Part shown: positions 43,798 through 52,737 of the stretch, piece by piece | Position numbering within the stretch: the stretch's first letter is position 1 | Layout of the letters: the number at the start of each line of letters is the position of its first letter | NCBI RefSeq assembly: GCF_900465315.1 | Contig: NZ_UBIX01000013.1 | DNA length: 64,000 bases | Source: Asaia bogorensis_B | GTDB lineage: Bacteria > Pseudomonadota > Alphaproteobacteria > Acetobacterales > Acetobacteraceae | Strand: one strand, 5' to 3' | Program-made: the position numbers and the translations under genes | Notes under the pieces: model-generated | What the model saw: the letters and a program-made list of their open reading frames with translations, nothing else | Database searches by the model: none | What the model was told of the DNA's origin: nothing

Positions 43798-44640
43798 ATG
43801 TCCACCGCTTCGTTCGATCTCCCCACAGGGACGCTGATGGCGGGCAAGCGCGGCCTTGTGATGGGCGTCGCCAATGACCGCTCCATCGCCTGGGCCATCG
43901 CCTCTGCTTGCGCCGCACAGGGGGCTGAGCTTGCTTTCACCTATCAGGGCGAGGCACTGGGCAAGCGCGTCAAACCGCTTGCTGAAAGTGTTGGGGCGTC
44001 TCTGGTTATCCCCTGTGATGTCAGTGACGATGCCGATATCGACCGTGCTTTCGATGAGATCGAAAAGGCATGGGGCAAGATCGATTTCGTGGTTCACGCC
44101 ATTGGCTGGGCAGACAAGCAGTTTCTGCGCGGGCGCTATGTTGATACGCCTCGCGATGCTTTTCTGAAGGCGATGGATATTTCCTGTTTCTCCTTCACGG
44201 CGGTTGCGCGTCGGGCTGCGGCCCTGATGACCGATGGCGGTTCACTCCTGACCCTGTCCTATCTGGGCGCGGAACGTGTCATGCCTCATTATAATGTGAT
44301 GGGCGTGGCCAAGGCGGCGCTCGAAGCTTCGGTTCGTTACATGGCCGCGGATCTTGGCAAGGACAACATCCGCGTGAATGCGATCTCTGCCGGGCCGATC
44401 ATGACGTTGGCCGCCAATGGCATCGGCGATTTCCGCTACATTCTGCGCTGGAACCAGCTCAATGCGCCGATGGAGCGCAATGTGTCGCTCAAGGATGTAG
44501 GGGGTTCGGGCCTCTACTTCCTTTCTGACCTTTCATCGGGAACAACAGGTGAAATACATCACGTCGATTGCGGCTATCATGTGGTGGGTATGAAGAACCC
44601 GACCGCGCCCGATATCGCTGTCGCATCCTCAGAAGGCTGA
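43798..44640 (+). CDS. fabI: enoyl-ACP reductase FabI
   Basis: 280 residues. Last reduction of each fatty acid elongation cycle. SDR-like with FabI features: GKRGLVMGVANDRSIAWAIA, the active-site Tyr-x6-Lys (YNVMGVAK) and HAIGWADK. The upstream reading frame runs through the pdxH intergenic region, so the ATG at 43798 is taken. aroC starts one base after the stop, suggesting co-transcription. FabI is the usual target of triclosan-type inhibitors. Confidence 0.95.
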   Translation: MSTASFDLPTGTLMAGKRGLVMGVANDRSIAWAIASACAAQGAELAFTYQGEALGKRVKPLAESVGASLVIPCDVSDDADIDRAFDEIEKAWGKIDFVVHAIGWADKQFLRGRYVDTPRDAFLKAMDISCFSFTAVARRAAALMTDGGSLLTLSYLGAERVMPHYNVMGVAKAALEASVRYMAADLGKDNIRVNAISAGPIMTLAANGIGDFRYILRWNQLNAPMERNVSLKDVGGSGLYFLSDLSSGTTGEIHHVDCGYHVVGMKNPTAPDIAVASSEG

Positions 44641-44641
44641 T

Positions 44642-45766
44642 ATGTCGGATAACAGCTTCGGGACGCTGTTTCGTGTCACGACCTGGGGCGAGAGCCACGG
44701 GCCGGCCATTGGCTGCGTCGTCGATGGCTGCCCGCCCGGTATCACCCTGAACGAGGGTGACATCCAGCCCTGGCTGGATCGACGCAGGCCCGGACAGTCC
44801 AAATTCACCACCCAGCGCCAGGAGGCGGATCAGGTCCGTATCCTCTCCGGCGTATTCGAGGGCAGAACGACCGGCACGCCGATTGCGCTCATGATCGAAA
44901 ATACGGATCAGCGCTCGAAAGACTACTCCGATATCGCATCGCGCTATCGCCCCGGCCATGCCGACGTTACCTACGACCTGAAATACGGTCACAGGGATTA
45001 TCGTGGGGGCGGACGCTCATCGGCCCGAGAGACAGCCTGCCGTGTCGCAGCGGGTGGTGTTGCGCGGCGGGTGATTGAAACCTTGCTGGGCGAGATGGCG
45101 ACCATACGCGCCGCGTTGGTGCAGATCGGCAGCCTTGCGATCGACAGGGCGCGGTGGGACTGGGATGAAGTGAATCGCAATCCCCTGTTCTGTCCTGACC
45201 CGGTTACGGCGGTCGAATGGGAGGGTCTGCTTTCAAGCGTGCGCAAGGAAGGCTCGTCCATCGGTGCGCTGGTTGAAGTCGTTGCCGAGAATTTCCCGGC
45301 CGGTCTTGGTGCGCCGCTTTATGGCAAGCTCGACGCCGACATCGCGTCTGCCCTTATGGGCATCAACGGCGTGAAAGCAGTCGAGATTGGTGAGGGCATG
45401 GGCGTTGCGGCGCTGCGTGGTGAGGAGAACGCCGATCCCATGCGCATGCGTAACGGGGCGCTTCACTTCGAAGGAAACCGGGCGGGCGGCATTCTGGGCG
45501 GCATCTCGACTGGCCAGCCTATCACCGCGCGTTTCGCGATCAAGCCGACCAGTTCGATCTTGGTGCCGGTGCCCTCGGTCAACCGTCAGGGTGAGAATAT
45601 CGATGTCATGACAAAGGGCCGCCACGACCCGTGCATCGGCATTCGTGCGGTGCCTGTGGCCGAGGCTATGCTGGCCTGTCTGCTCGCAGACCACATCCTG
45701 CGTGACCATGCTCAGAACAGCTGGCATCGCGCCCGCGATGAAAGCTCACTATCCGGCGGCCGCTGA
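44642..45766 (+). CDS. aroC: chorismate synthase
   Basis: 374 residues. Forms chorismate from EPSP using reduced FMN. Family motifs: GESHGPAIGCVVDGCPPG, RRPGQSKFTTQRQEAD, and the C-terminal GRHDPCIGIRAVPVAEAMLA. About 195 bases without a gene follow before the convergent osmC. It sits directly behind fabI. Confidence 0.97.
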   Translation: MSDNSFGTLFRVTTWGESHGPAIGCVVDGCPPGITLNEGDIQPWLDRRRPGQSKFTTQRQEADQVRILSGVFEGRTTGTPIALMIENTDQRSKDYSDIASRYRPGHADVTYDLKYGHRDYRGGGRSSARETACRVAAGGVARRVIETLLGEMATIRAALVQIGSLAIDRARWDWDEVNRNPLFCPDPVTAVEWEGLLSSVRKEGSSIGALVEVVAENFPAGLGAPLYGKLDADIASALMGINGVKAVEIGEGMGVAALRGEENADPMRMRNGALHFEGNRAGGILGGISTGQPITARFAIKPTSSILVPVPSVNRQGENIDVMTKGRHDPCIGIRAVPVAEAMLACLLADHILRDHAQNSWHRARDESSLSGGR

Positions 45767-45961
45767 ATACCAGGGCTAGATGGGGTGGATCGGGTGCGAA
45801 AGCAGGACGATGGAGCACTCGGCCGATTGAGGTGAAGCGTTCCACGATCCGCCATCACTGCCCCGGCACCTCCGGGCTGACCTACGCATGGTCGCGAACC
45901 ACGCGCACGTATCGGTGCTCAGGGCAGGGGGTGTCAGGCTGACAGCCGCCAGCCCGACGGT

Positions 45962-46390
45962 TCAGACCAGCGCGGCAGACAGGGTAATATCAGCCTTGAA
46001 AAGCTGCGAGACGGGACAGCCATTCTTGGCCTTCGTGGCAAGCTCTTCAAACTTTGCCTGATCGGCGCCGGGGACAGTGCCCTTGAGGTCAAGGTGGATG
46101 GCAGAAATTTCGAAACCGCCCTCGGTCTTGTCGAGCGAGACAGTTGCCTTGGTTTCGAGCGACGTTGCCGTGAGGCCGGCTTCGCCGAGGATCATGGAGA
46201 GTGCCATGGTGAAGCAGCCGGCATGCGCCGCACCGATCAGTTCTTCCGGGTTCGTGCCGGGCTTGTCCTCGAAGCGCGTGTTGAAGCCATAGGGCTGGCT
46301 GGAGAGCGCACCGCTCTGCGTCGAGATCGTACCCTTGCCGTCCTTCAGGCCACCGCTCCACTGGGCGCTGGCAGTTTTCTTGATCGTCAT
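45962..46390 (-). CDS. osmC: OsmC-family peroxiredoxin
   Basis: 142 residues. Two redox cysteines (in HAGCFTM and NGCPVSQ) and an Arg typical of organic hydroperoxide reductases in this fold; GTISTQSGALSSQPYGF near the start is OsmC-like rather than Ohr-like. Reduces organic peroxides. The ATG at 46390 has a GGAGG ribosome-binding site. It is divergent from the nrd operon, with 301 bases between. Confidence 0.92.
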   Translation of the reverse strand: MTIKKTASAQWSGGLKDGKGTISTQSGALSSQPYGFNTRFEDKPGTNPEELIGAAHAGCFTMALSMILGEAGLTATSLETKATVSLDKTEGGFEISAIHLDLKGTVPGADQAKFEELATKAKNGCPVSQLFKADITLSAALV

Positions 46391-46564
46391 GTGCAAGTCC
46401 TCCTGCTGGATTCCGGACGCAGAAGCCTCCGGTTGCTCAGCCAACGCAGGGGCCGGGGAATTGTTCACCTGTAACGCTGTGACATCATCGCAACGCCGGG
46501 AGCGTACCGTAAAAAAAGCGGCTTGGGGGAACTCCATGTTCTCCAAGGGCTTCTGCCCCTGTCA

Positions 46565-46580
46565 ACACCATATGTAGTGC
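46565..46580 (+). promoter_or_regulatory. NrdR box 1
   Basis: 16-base ACACCATATGTAGTGC matches the NrdR consensus ACACWATATATWGTGT at 13 of 16 positions. It lies 112 bases before the nrdA start codon. NrdR represses ribonucleotide reductase genes in response to dATP/ATP. Confidence 0.72.
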
Positions 46581-46595
46581 CGAGGGCAAAATTTA

Positions 46596-46611
46596 ACCCG
46601 ATATATTGCTT
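46596..46611 (+). promoter_or_regulatory. NrdR box 2
   Basis: 16-base ACCCGATATATTGCTT, 12 of 16 positions to the consensus with a complete ATATAT core. Its start is 31 bases from that of box 1, three helical turns, the usual spacing of NrdR box pairs. Confidence 0.68.
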
Positions 46612-46691
46612 GTCTGGCAGGCGCGACTTGCGCCAAGAGGACACTCGGAAATTGCGATACCAAACTCGATTTGATCCTGGGGAGATGGCCC

Positions 46692-48650
46692 GTGAGCCTG
46701 CTAGACGACACGATCCGTGAGCCTGTTTCAGCGACGGCTGATGTTCTGCCCGAGCCCTGTGACCGCGCTCCCCAGGAGATCGAGGCCGAGCCGGATATGT
46801 TCGATGATGTCGTTCAGCTTGAGGGCCATCACCCTGTCCGGGTCAATCGGTCGCGTGATTCGCTGCTGACGGATTTCGGCCGGGCGACGCTCGATAACCG
46901 TTATCTGCTGCCGGGTGAGCACTATCAGGACCTGTTTGGTCGTGTCGCCTCGTATTACGGTGCCGATGCCGCCCATGCACAGCGCCTTTATGACTACATT
47001 TCACAACACTGGTTCATGCCCGCTACCCCGGTTCTGTCCAACGGGGGAACGTCACGTGGTCTGCCGATCTCGTGCTTCCTGAACGAGGCCGATGACAGCC
47101 TGCGTGGCATTGTGGACCTCTGGAACGAGAATGTCTGGCTGGCCTCCAAGGGTGGTGGCATTGGCTCTTACTGGGGTAACCTGCGCTCGATCGGCGAGAA
47201 TGTCGGCAAGAACGGCAAGACCTCGGGTGTCATTCCGTTCATTCGCGTCATGGACAGCCTCACACTCGCCATTTCGCAGGGCTCTCTGCGTCGCGGTTCG
47301 GCGGCGGTCTATCTGCCCGTCTGGCATCCCGAGATCGAGGAATTCGTCGAGATGCGCCGCCCGACCGGTGGTGACCCTAACCGCAAGGCCCTCAATCTGC
47401 ATCACGGTGTGCTGCTCACCGACGACTTCATGCGCGCCGTGGAGAAAGATGAGGAATGGGGCCTGCGCTCGCCCAAGGACATGTCTGTCATCCGCAGCAT
47501 TCCAGCACGTCAGCTCTGGATCCGTATCCTTACAGCCCGCATGGAGCAGGGTGAGCCCTACATCATCTATTCCGATCATGTGAACAAGGCGCGCCCCGAG
47601 CATCACAAGCTTGCCGGGCTTGAGGTCAAGACCTCCAACCTCTGTGCGGAAATCACCCTACCCACCGGGCTCGATCATCACGGCAAGAATCGTACCGCCG
47701 TATGCTGCCTCTCCTCGCTCAATCTTGAGACATGGGATGAGTGGAAGGACAACCCGCAATTCATCGAAGACGTCATGCTCTTCCTTGATCGCGTGTTGCA
47801 GGATTTCATTGACCGCGCGCCCGATGACATGGAGCGCGCCCGCTACGCCGCCATGCGCGAGCGTTCGGTCGGGCTTGGCGTCATGGGCTTCCATTCCTTC
47901 CTGCAGGCGCGCAGCATCCCATTCGAGAGCGTGATGGCGCGTGTGTGGAACAAGCGCATCTTCCAGCACATCAAGGTGCAGGCCGACGCGGCCTCCAAGC
48001 ATCTTGCCGAGCTACTCGGGCCATGCCCCGATGCCGAGGAATACGGCATTATGGAGCGTTTCTCGAACAAGATGGCGATTGCCCCCACAGCCTCGATCTC
48101 GATCATCGCAGGCAATGCCAGCCCCGGTATCGAGCCGATCTCGGCCAATGTGTTTTTGCAGAAAACCCTCTCGGGCTCGTTCACAGTGCGCAACCGCCAT
48201 TTGCTCAAGTTGCTGGAGCAGAAGGGGTATAACAACGATGCGGTCTGGTCATCGATCACCCTGAACAAGGGTTCTGTGCAGCATCTCGACTTCCTAACGC
48301 AGGATGAAAAGGATGTTTACAAGACGGCATTCGAGCTGGATCAGCGCTGGGTGATCGAACATGCGGCTGATCGCGCCGGCTTCATCTGTCAGGCGCAATC
48401 CATCAACGTGTTCCTGCCTGCCGATATCCACAAGCGCGACCTGCATCAGATCCATTTCCTTGCATGGAAGCGTGGCGTGAAGTCGCTTTATTACTGCCGT
48501 TCGCTCTCGATCCAGCGCGCTGACGCGGTCAGTGACATGGCGCTCAAGAACAACATTCTCGAAGACGAGGATTACAGCAGCGACGCGGCCGAGGCTGCCA
48601 AGAAGCCCGCAGCGACAACGAGCTATGAGGAATGTCTGTCATGTCAGTGA
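46692..48650 (+). CDS. nrdA: ribonucleoside-diphosphate reductase alpha subunit
   Basis: 652 residues, class I, with the catalytic radical site NLCAEI, the redox cysteines (SCFLNEADD and CCLSSLNL) and a C-terminal ECLSC pair that would be reduced by thioredoxin. The Tyr pair in KSLYYCRSLS near the end relays the radical. It lacks an N-terminal ATP cone: only about 40 unconserved residues precede the fold, so activity control by dATP binding to an ATP cone is not expected. GTG start at 46692 has ctggggagat seven bases upstream. The YbaY/META gene overlaps the stop by 10 bases. Confidence 0.94.
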   Translation: MSLLDDTIREPVSATADVLPEPCDRAPQEIEAEPDMFDDVVQLEGHHPVRVNRSRDSLLTDFGRATLDNRYLLPGEHYQDLFGRVASYYGADAAHAQRLYDYISQHWFMPATPVLSNGGTSRGLPISCFLNEADDSLRGIVDLWNENVWLASKGGGIGSYWGNLRSIGENVGKNGKTSGVIPFIRVMDSLTLAISQGSLRRGSAAVYLPVWHPEIEEFVEMRRPTGGDPNRKALNLHHGVLLTDDFMRAVEKDEEWGLRSPKDMSVIRSIPARQLWIRILTARMEQGEPYIIYSDHVNKARPEHHKLAGLEVKTSNLCAEITLPTGLDHHGKNRTAVCCLSSLNLETWDEWKDNPQFIEDVMLFLDRVLQDFIDRAPDDMERARYAAMRERSVGLGVMGFHSFLQARSIPFESVMARVWNKRIFQHIKVQADAASKHLAELLGPCPDAEEYGIMERFSNKMAIAPTASISIIAGNASPGIEPISANVFLQKTLSGSFTVRNRHLLKLLEQKGYNNDAVWSSITLNKGSVQHLDFLTQDEKDVYKTAFELDQRWVIEHAADRAGFICQAQSINVFLPADIHKRDLHQIHFLAWKRGVKSLYYCRSLSIQRADAVSDMALKNNILEDEDYSSDAAEAAKKPAATTSYEECLSCQ

Positions 48651-49474
48651 AGCATTCGCTTTGTGCGGTGGCGCTGCTAACAGGCACACTCACGGCAGGC
48701 TCCGCTGGTAACTGGTGTGCTATTGCGGCGGAAGCTCCGACCCCTGCGTCCGAGGTGAAACAGACCGTCGTGAAGGGGGTGGTCGTTACACCTGCCGGGA
48801 TGATGGTGCCGAAAGGCGCGATGATCACGGTGCGGCTGGATGATGTGAGCCTTGCCGATGCTCCCTCGGTGACGCTTGGCAGGACAGAGTTCACGCCGGT
48901 TGGCAAGTCGCCCTATGGCTACGCGCTACATTACGATGCGCAGCACCTGACAGCAGGGCACCGTTATGCGCTGCACGCTGCCATACGCCAGAATGGCAAG
49001 CTGATTGCCATAAGCAAGACCGCCAACATGGAGGCGGGCGCTGTGCCGTCCGACACGACGGTGACAGTCGAGTCCATCAGCCAGCCTGTGCCCCAGCCCG
49101 TTGCCGGTGCGTGGGCGATCACGGAAATTGGCACGCAGAAGGTTGATCCTGCAGCGCCTGCCTTCATGGTCATACGTGCCGATGGTGCGCTGTCTGGCAC
49201 GGGCGGATGCAACCGGATGATGGGGCATGTGGTTGCCGACGCGACCCATTTCACTTTTGGCCCGACGGCGGGAACACGCATGGCCTGTCCGGGTGTGCGC
49301 ATGACGCAGGAAGATGCCGTGTTCAAGGCCATGCAGACCGTGCGTGCGTGGCGCAGGGAAGGTGATCGCCTGATCCTGAGTGACGATCACGGCGTGGCTG
49401 CGCTGACATTGCAGGAAAATCAGGGCCGGACCGATTCTGGCCCGCAGACAGAACGGAGCAGGAAGAGCCCATGA
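48641..49474 (+). CDS. exported YbaY-like/META (HslJ) domain protein
   Basis: 277 residues with a signal peptide (hydrophobic 6-30, ending near AIAAEA). Residues about 40-150 look like a YbaY/YscW beta-sandwich (VVTPAGMMVPKGAMITVRLDDVSLADAPS). Residues about 160-260 are a META/HslJ domain: GAWAITEI, MVIRADGALSGTGGCNRMMG, FGPTAGTRMACPGVRMTQED. These occur in envelope proteins; the molecular role is unknown. It lies between nrdA and nrdB, overlapping nrdA by 10 bases and nrdB by 4 (ATGA). An earlier ATG at 48632 is possible. Confidence 0.85.
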   Translation: MSVKHSLCAVALLTGTLTAGSAGNWCAIAAEAPTPASEVKQTVVKGVVVTPAGMMVPKGAMITVRLDDVSLADAPSVTLGRTEFTPVGKSPYGYALHYDAQHLTAGHRYALHAAIRQNGKLIAISKTANMEAGAVPSDTTVTVESISQPVPQPVAGAWAITEIGTQKVDPAAPAFMVIRADGALSGTGGCNRMMGHVVADATHFTFGPTAGTRMACPGVRMTQEDAVFKAMQTVRAWRREGDRLILSDDHGVAALTLQENQGRTDSGPQTERSRKSP

Positions 49475-50496
49475 GCGAGACACAGAACGCCGGCGCGCCG
49501 CTCGCCGAAGAACCGCATTTCGACCTGATGACCGCCAACCCGGTCTATAAGCCTTTCCGCTACCCCTGGGCCTATGACGCATGGCTGATCCAGCAGCGTG
49601 TTCACTGGCTGCCTGAGGAGGTGCCTCTGGCCGATGACGTGAAGGATTGGCATCGCACGCTGAGCGAGGGCGAGCGCCATCTTGTCACGCAGATCTTCCG
49701 TTTCTTTACGCAGGCCGACGTTGAGGTGAACTCGGCCTATATGAAGTATTACAGCCAGGTCTTCAAACCGACCGAAGTGCTGATGATGCTGTCATCGTTC
49801 TCGAATATCGAAACGATTCACATCGCTGCCTATTCGCATCTTCTTGATACGATCGGTATGCCGGAAACAGAGTATTCGGCATTCCTGAAGTACAAGGAGA
49901 TGAAGGACAAGTATGATTTCATGCAGTCCTTCAACATCAACAACAAGCGTGAAATCGCGAAGACCATGGCAGCGTTTGGCGCTTTCATGGAGGGGCTGCA
50001 GCTTTTTGCCTCCTTCGCGATCCTGCTGAACTTCCCCCGCTTTAACAAGCTCAAGGGGATGGGGCAGATTGTTTCCTGGTCGGTGCGCGATGAAACGCTG
50101 CACTGCCTGTCCATGATCCGCCTGTTCCGCACCTTCGTGCGTGAAAACCGCGAGATCTGGACAGAGGATTTCCGCGCCGAACTCGCAGAGATCTGTGCGA
50201 CGACGGTTGAGCATGAGGATGCCTTCATCGATCTTGCTTTCGAGATGGGCGATGTCGAAGGCCTGAGCGCTGATCAGGTGAAGCGTTATATTCGCTTCAT
50301 TGCCGATCGTCGCATGACGCAGCTTGGTCTCGATCCCTTCTATGGCATCGAAGAGAACCCGCTGCCCTGGCTCGACGACATGCTGAACGCGGTGGAACAC
50401 GCCAATTTCTTCGAAAACCGTTCGACGGAATATTCCCGCGCTTCGACGTCGGGATCCTGGGAAGAGGCTTTCGAAGCGGACGTTTTCGCTTCCTGA
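49471..50496 (+). CDS. nrdB: ribonucleoside-diphosphate reductase beta subunit
   Basis: 341 residues. Diiron ligands and radical Tyr are visible: IETIHIAAY carries Glu, His and the Tyr at E-x2-H-x3-Y spacing; FMEGLQLF gives Glu; RDETLHCL gives Glu and His. So a tyrosyl-radical NrdB rather than a Phe-type (class Ic). C-terminal tail ends ADVFAS. Translationally coupled to the YbaY/META gene. Confidence 0.95.
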   Translation: MSETQNAGAPLAEEPHFDLMTANPVYKPFRYPWAYDAWLIQQRVHWLPEEVPLADDVKDWHRTLSEGERHLVTQIFRFFTQADVEVNSAYMKYYSQVFKPTEVLMMLSSFSNIETIHIAAYSHLLDTIGMPETEYSAFLKYKEMKDKYDFMQSFNINNKREIAKTMAAFGAFMEGLQLFASFAILLNFPRFNKLKGMGQIVSWSVRDETLHCLSMIRLFRTFVRENREIWTEDFRAELAEICATTVEHEDAFIDLAFEMGDVEGLSADQVKRYIRFIADRRMTQLGLDPFYGIEENPLPWLDDMLNAVEHANFFENRSTEYSRASTSGSWEEAFEADVFAS

Positions 50497-51282
50497 CGGT
50501 TTCGGTGGGGGTAACTCCCCCCACCACAGCACGTCTTAAACTCGCTGCGACGCCCATAAACGTCCCAATATATCATCGTGTACCTGACCCGGAGCACGGA
50601 TAACCTGAAGCCCCCATCATGGAGTACCGAGCTTCTGGATGATGGTAGTGTTATTGCATACTTCGACACGATTTAATGCCATCGGCAGTTCGGCCACAGG
50701 GAATTACGGACACCTGACTACGCGGGGAACATTTTGGCTGTGCTCGATCAAAATGATCTTATCAAGGAAGAACCAATCGCGTAAAGGAATACGGCCTGTA
50801 CCGGGCAACCGGACTCATTTTCCAGTTCATGTCGTCAGCAAAAGATTATGGGCTTAGGCCTTTTACCCGTGACGCAGTGGGAATACCCGAGCAGGAGAAT
50901 TGCTACCCATAACCGTAAACTCACGAATATCTTCGGATTCCGTGGAGATGATGTGTCTTAAATCGGGAAGTTCAAGAGTATTAGCCCCGCGCTCACGCTG
51001 ATATACGAAAAATATGTACAATAAAAAACGATTATCGGGATCGATTTTTGGCTTTTTTTAAGTGTCGTTATTGAGGGGAGATATTTTCCCGACTCTGGCG
51101 AGGCAAACATTCAATTTTATTCTCGCGGCGTCTGCAAGGCGTGTGTCCTAACAGCCGGCTCAACCCTCGGTCACTTATATGTCTTATACTGGGTCATGCT
51201 TCAGATAGGTGCCTGCTAACTAGGGAGCGCTAAGTTGCCTCGGCCTCGCGCCCTGTTGGATTGGGATTTGGACTTGTAACCG
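50497..51282 (+). other. non-coding stretch after nrdB
   Basis: 786 bases with no open frame I believe in. It is visibly AT-richer than the flanking genes, with T/A-rich runs near 51000-51060. A TATACT-like -10 element occurs at 51187. Except for the nrdB stem-loop no feature is recognised. It is the left part of the accessory patch. Confidence 0.6.
50504..50525 (+). terminator. stem-loop after nrdB, possible terminator
   Basis: GGTGGGGG (50504-50511) pairs with CCCCCACC (50518-50525) around six bases, 8 bases after the nrdB stop. No T-tract follows, so it may stabilise the mRNA end or be a rho-assisted terminator. Confidence 0.45.
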
Positions 51283-52737
51283 TCAGCCGCCTTGTTGTGC
51301 CGGGGCGGAAAGGAGGGAGTGCAGTTGGGTCGAAACGGTCTGGCTTCCTGCCTGGATATGGCATTGACCAATCTGGGTATGTCCGTTCGTTTCGGGCGCA
51401 GGAATCAATACGACGGACTCAAATGTTTGATCGCTTTTACAATCCAGCCATACATCTCCTCCCGGGAAGACTACGACGAAGCCAAGTCGGCTTGCGACGA
51501 CATAACCACGTTCATCTATGCCCGCATTGAAGTGTGCCATCCATGCTTCTGAGCGGCTTTCGACAAGACGAAAAACAGAAGATCTATCGTAGCACTTATC
51601 AAGATCAACATTTCCGTCTCGTATGACGAGAAAATACTCAGATCCGTCAAAACATAATTTTAGATAGAGATCACCTGCATCGATCGTGATGTGTACAGGT
51701 ATACATCCTGATTCCGGAAATATCAGATGCTGCCCTTTTAGGCATTTATTCTTAACATCGTAGACAAGCATAAGGCCGTGGAAAGAGAGCAAATTACAAC
51801 GACTCTGATTCCGAAACATGTAGTCACGTTTTCGGCCCACAGCCGGGGGTAATGTACAGGAGTCAAGCCACTTTAATACCATATATGATTCGTCCCTGTG
51901 ATTTCGGCGTCTCAAGTGATATGATAAACGCCCGGCGATCTTGCTATCTTTGACCACGGCAAGATAGCTATCGCTGCGTTGACGTATTGTTTGCAACAAT
52001 CTGTAGCAAAGTAATGGCTTTTTCTCTATGTATTTTTCGAGAATAAGTCGGATAGTGGCAGGGTGCGAACGCTTTATATCCGATATTACTTTGACAATAC
52101 GGGGAATATCACATGTCAGACTGGCATTGATGATTTTTTTCGTGTTGTTTGTTCCTGAAATAAAATCTACAATCCCGTGTCCTACATGAAATAGTTTTGC
52201 CTCGCTGACTCGATCAACGTGCTTGGCGATCATTGCAGCATGATACGAATCAACTTCGTTGTGAGGATCGTATATAACGATGATGCGTGCCTTTACTTCC
52301 TGCTGACGTAGCCCCATGCCAAGCATGGCGTCCCGAAAATTTTCTTTCTCATATCTGTCTTCGATATGGTCGCATTCGTTCCGGTCTAATGACCATTTTG
52401 GAGACATTGCTAGGACTACGTCTGCATTGAGAGAGTCAGCGAGACGTATGGCCGCATGCCCCCCCATTGAACATCCGACTACGATGACTTTACTGATACC
52501 CGAGATCTCTCTCTGTATCACAGGAAGCCACTCGTTCTCCTCCTCCGAAATGAACCAATAATCACGCTTCATAGTTACGCCGATCGCTGGAATTTTCGAC
52601 TTGTTTAGGGGCGTCTCAGCGAAAAAGCCTGAGATCGCGTGTTGAGAAATACCAGCGGGACAGAAAGTAATAACTATATAATCCTCATGATATTCGTTCC
52701 TATGAACTACAATCTCTTTTCCTTCGAATAGGATCAT
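51283..52737 (-). CDS. alpha/beta hydrolase with C-terminal beta-rich domain, unknown function
   Basis: 484 residues. N-terminal alpha/beta-hydrolase: nucleophile elbow VVGCSMGGHAA with Ser90, acid in IVIYDPHNEVD (Asp157 or Asp163), and histidine in HVGHGIVDF (His184 or His187). No lid domain is evident. Residues about 205-265 are helical and basic; about 300-470 are beta-rich with repeated FxxxG turns (DGSEYFLVIRDGN, GFVVVFPGGDVWLD), perhaps a carbohydrate-binding or trefoil-like unit. No signal peptide. AT-richer than its neighbours and alone in a gene-poor patch, consistent with recent acquisition. I do not know its function; an esterase or thioesterase acting on a glycan or lipid is one guess. 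Confidence 0.75.
   Translation of the reverse strand: MILFEGKEIVVHRNEYHEDYIVITFCPAGISQHAISGFFAETPLNKSKIPAIGVTMKRDYWFISEEENEWLPVIQREISGISKVIVVGCSMGGHAAIRLADSLNADVVLAMSPKWSLDRNECDHIEDRYEKENFRDAMLGMGLRQQEVKARIIVIYDPHNEVDSYHAAMIAKHVDRVSEAKLFHVGHGIVDFISGTNNTKKIINASLTCDIPRIVKVISDIKRSHPATIRLILEKYIEKKPLLCYRLLQTIRQRSDSYLAVVKDSKIAGRLSYHLRRRNHRDESYMVLKWLDSCTLPPAVGRKRDYMFRNQSRCNLLSFHGLMLVYDVKNKCLKGQHLIFPESGCIPVHITIDAGDLYLKLCFDGSEYFLVIRDGNVDLDKCYDRSSVFRLVESRSEAWMAHFNAGIDERGYVVASRLGFVVVFPGGDVWLDCKSDQTFESVVLIPAPETNGHTQIGQCHIQAGSQTVSTQLHSLLSAPAQQGG

Noticed and set aside
50639..50857. 72-codon plus-strand frame after nrdB
   Set aside because: No ribosome-binding site or conserved-looking sequence; lies in AT-rich spacer.
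51177..51250. Apparent similarity to the ispB upstream region at 55247-55310 (CTTATACTG ... TTGCCT)
   Set aside because: Only the -10-like box and a short TTGCCT segment match, with different spacing; this is more likely two promoters of similar type than a duplication.
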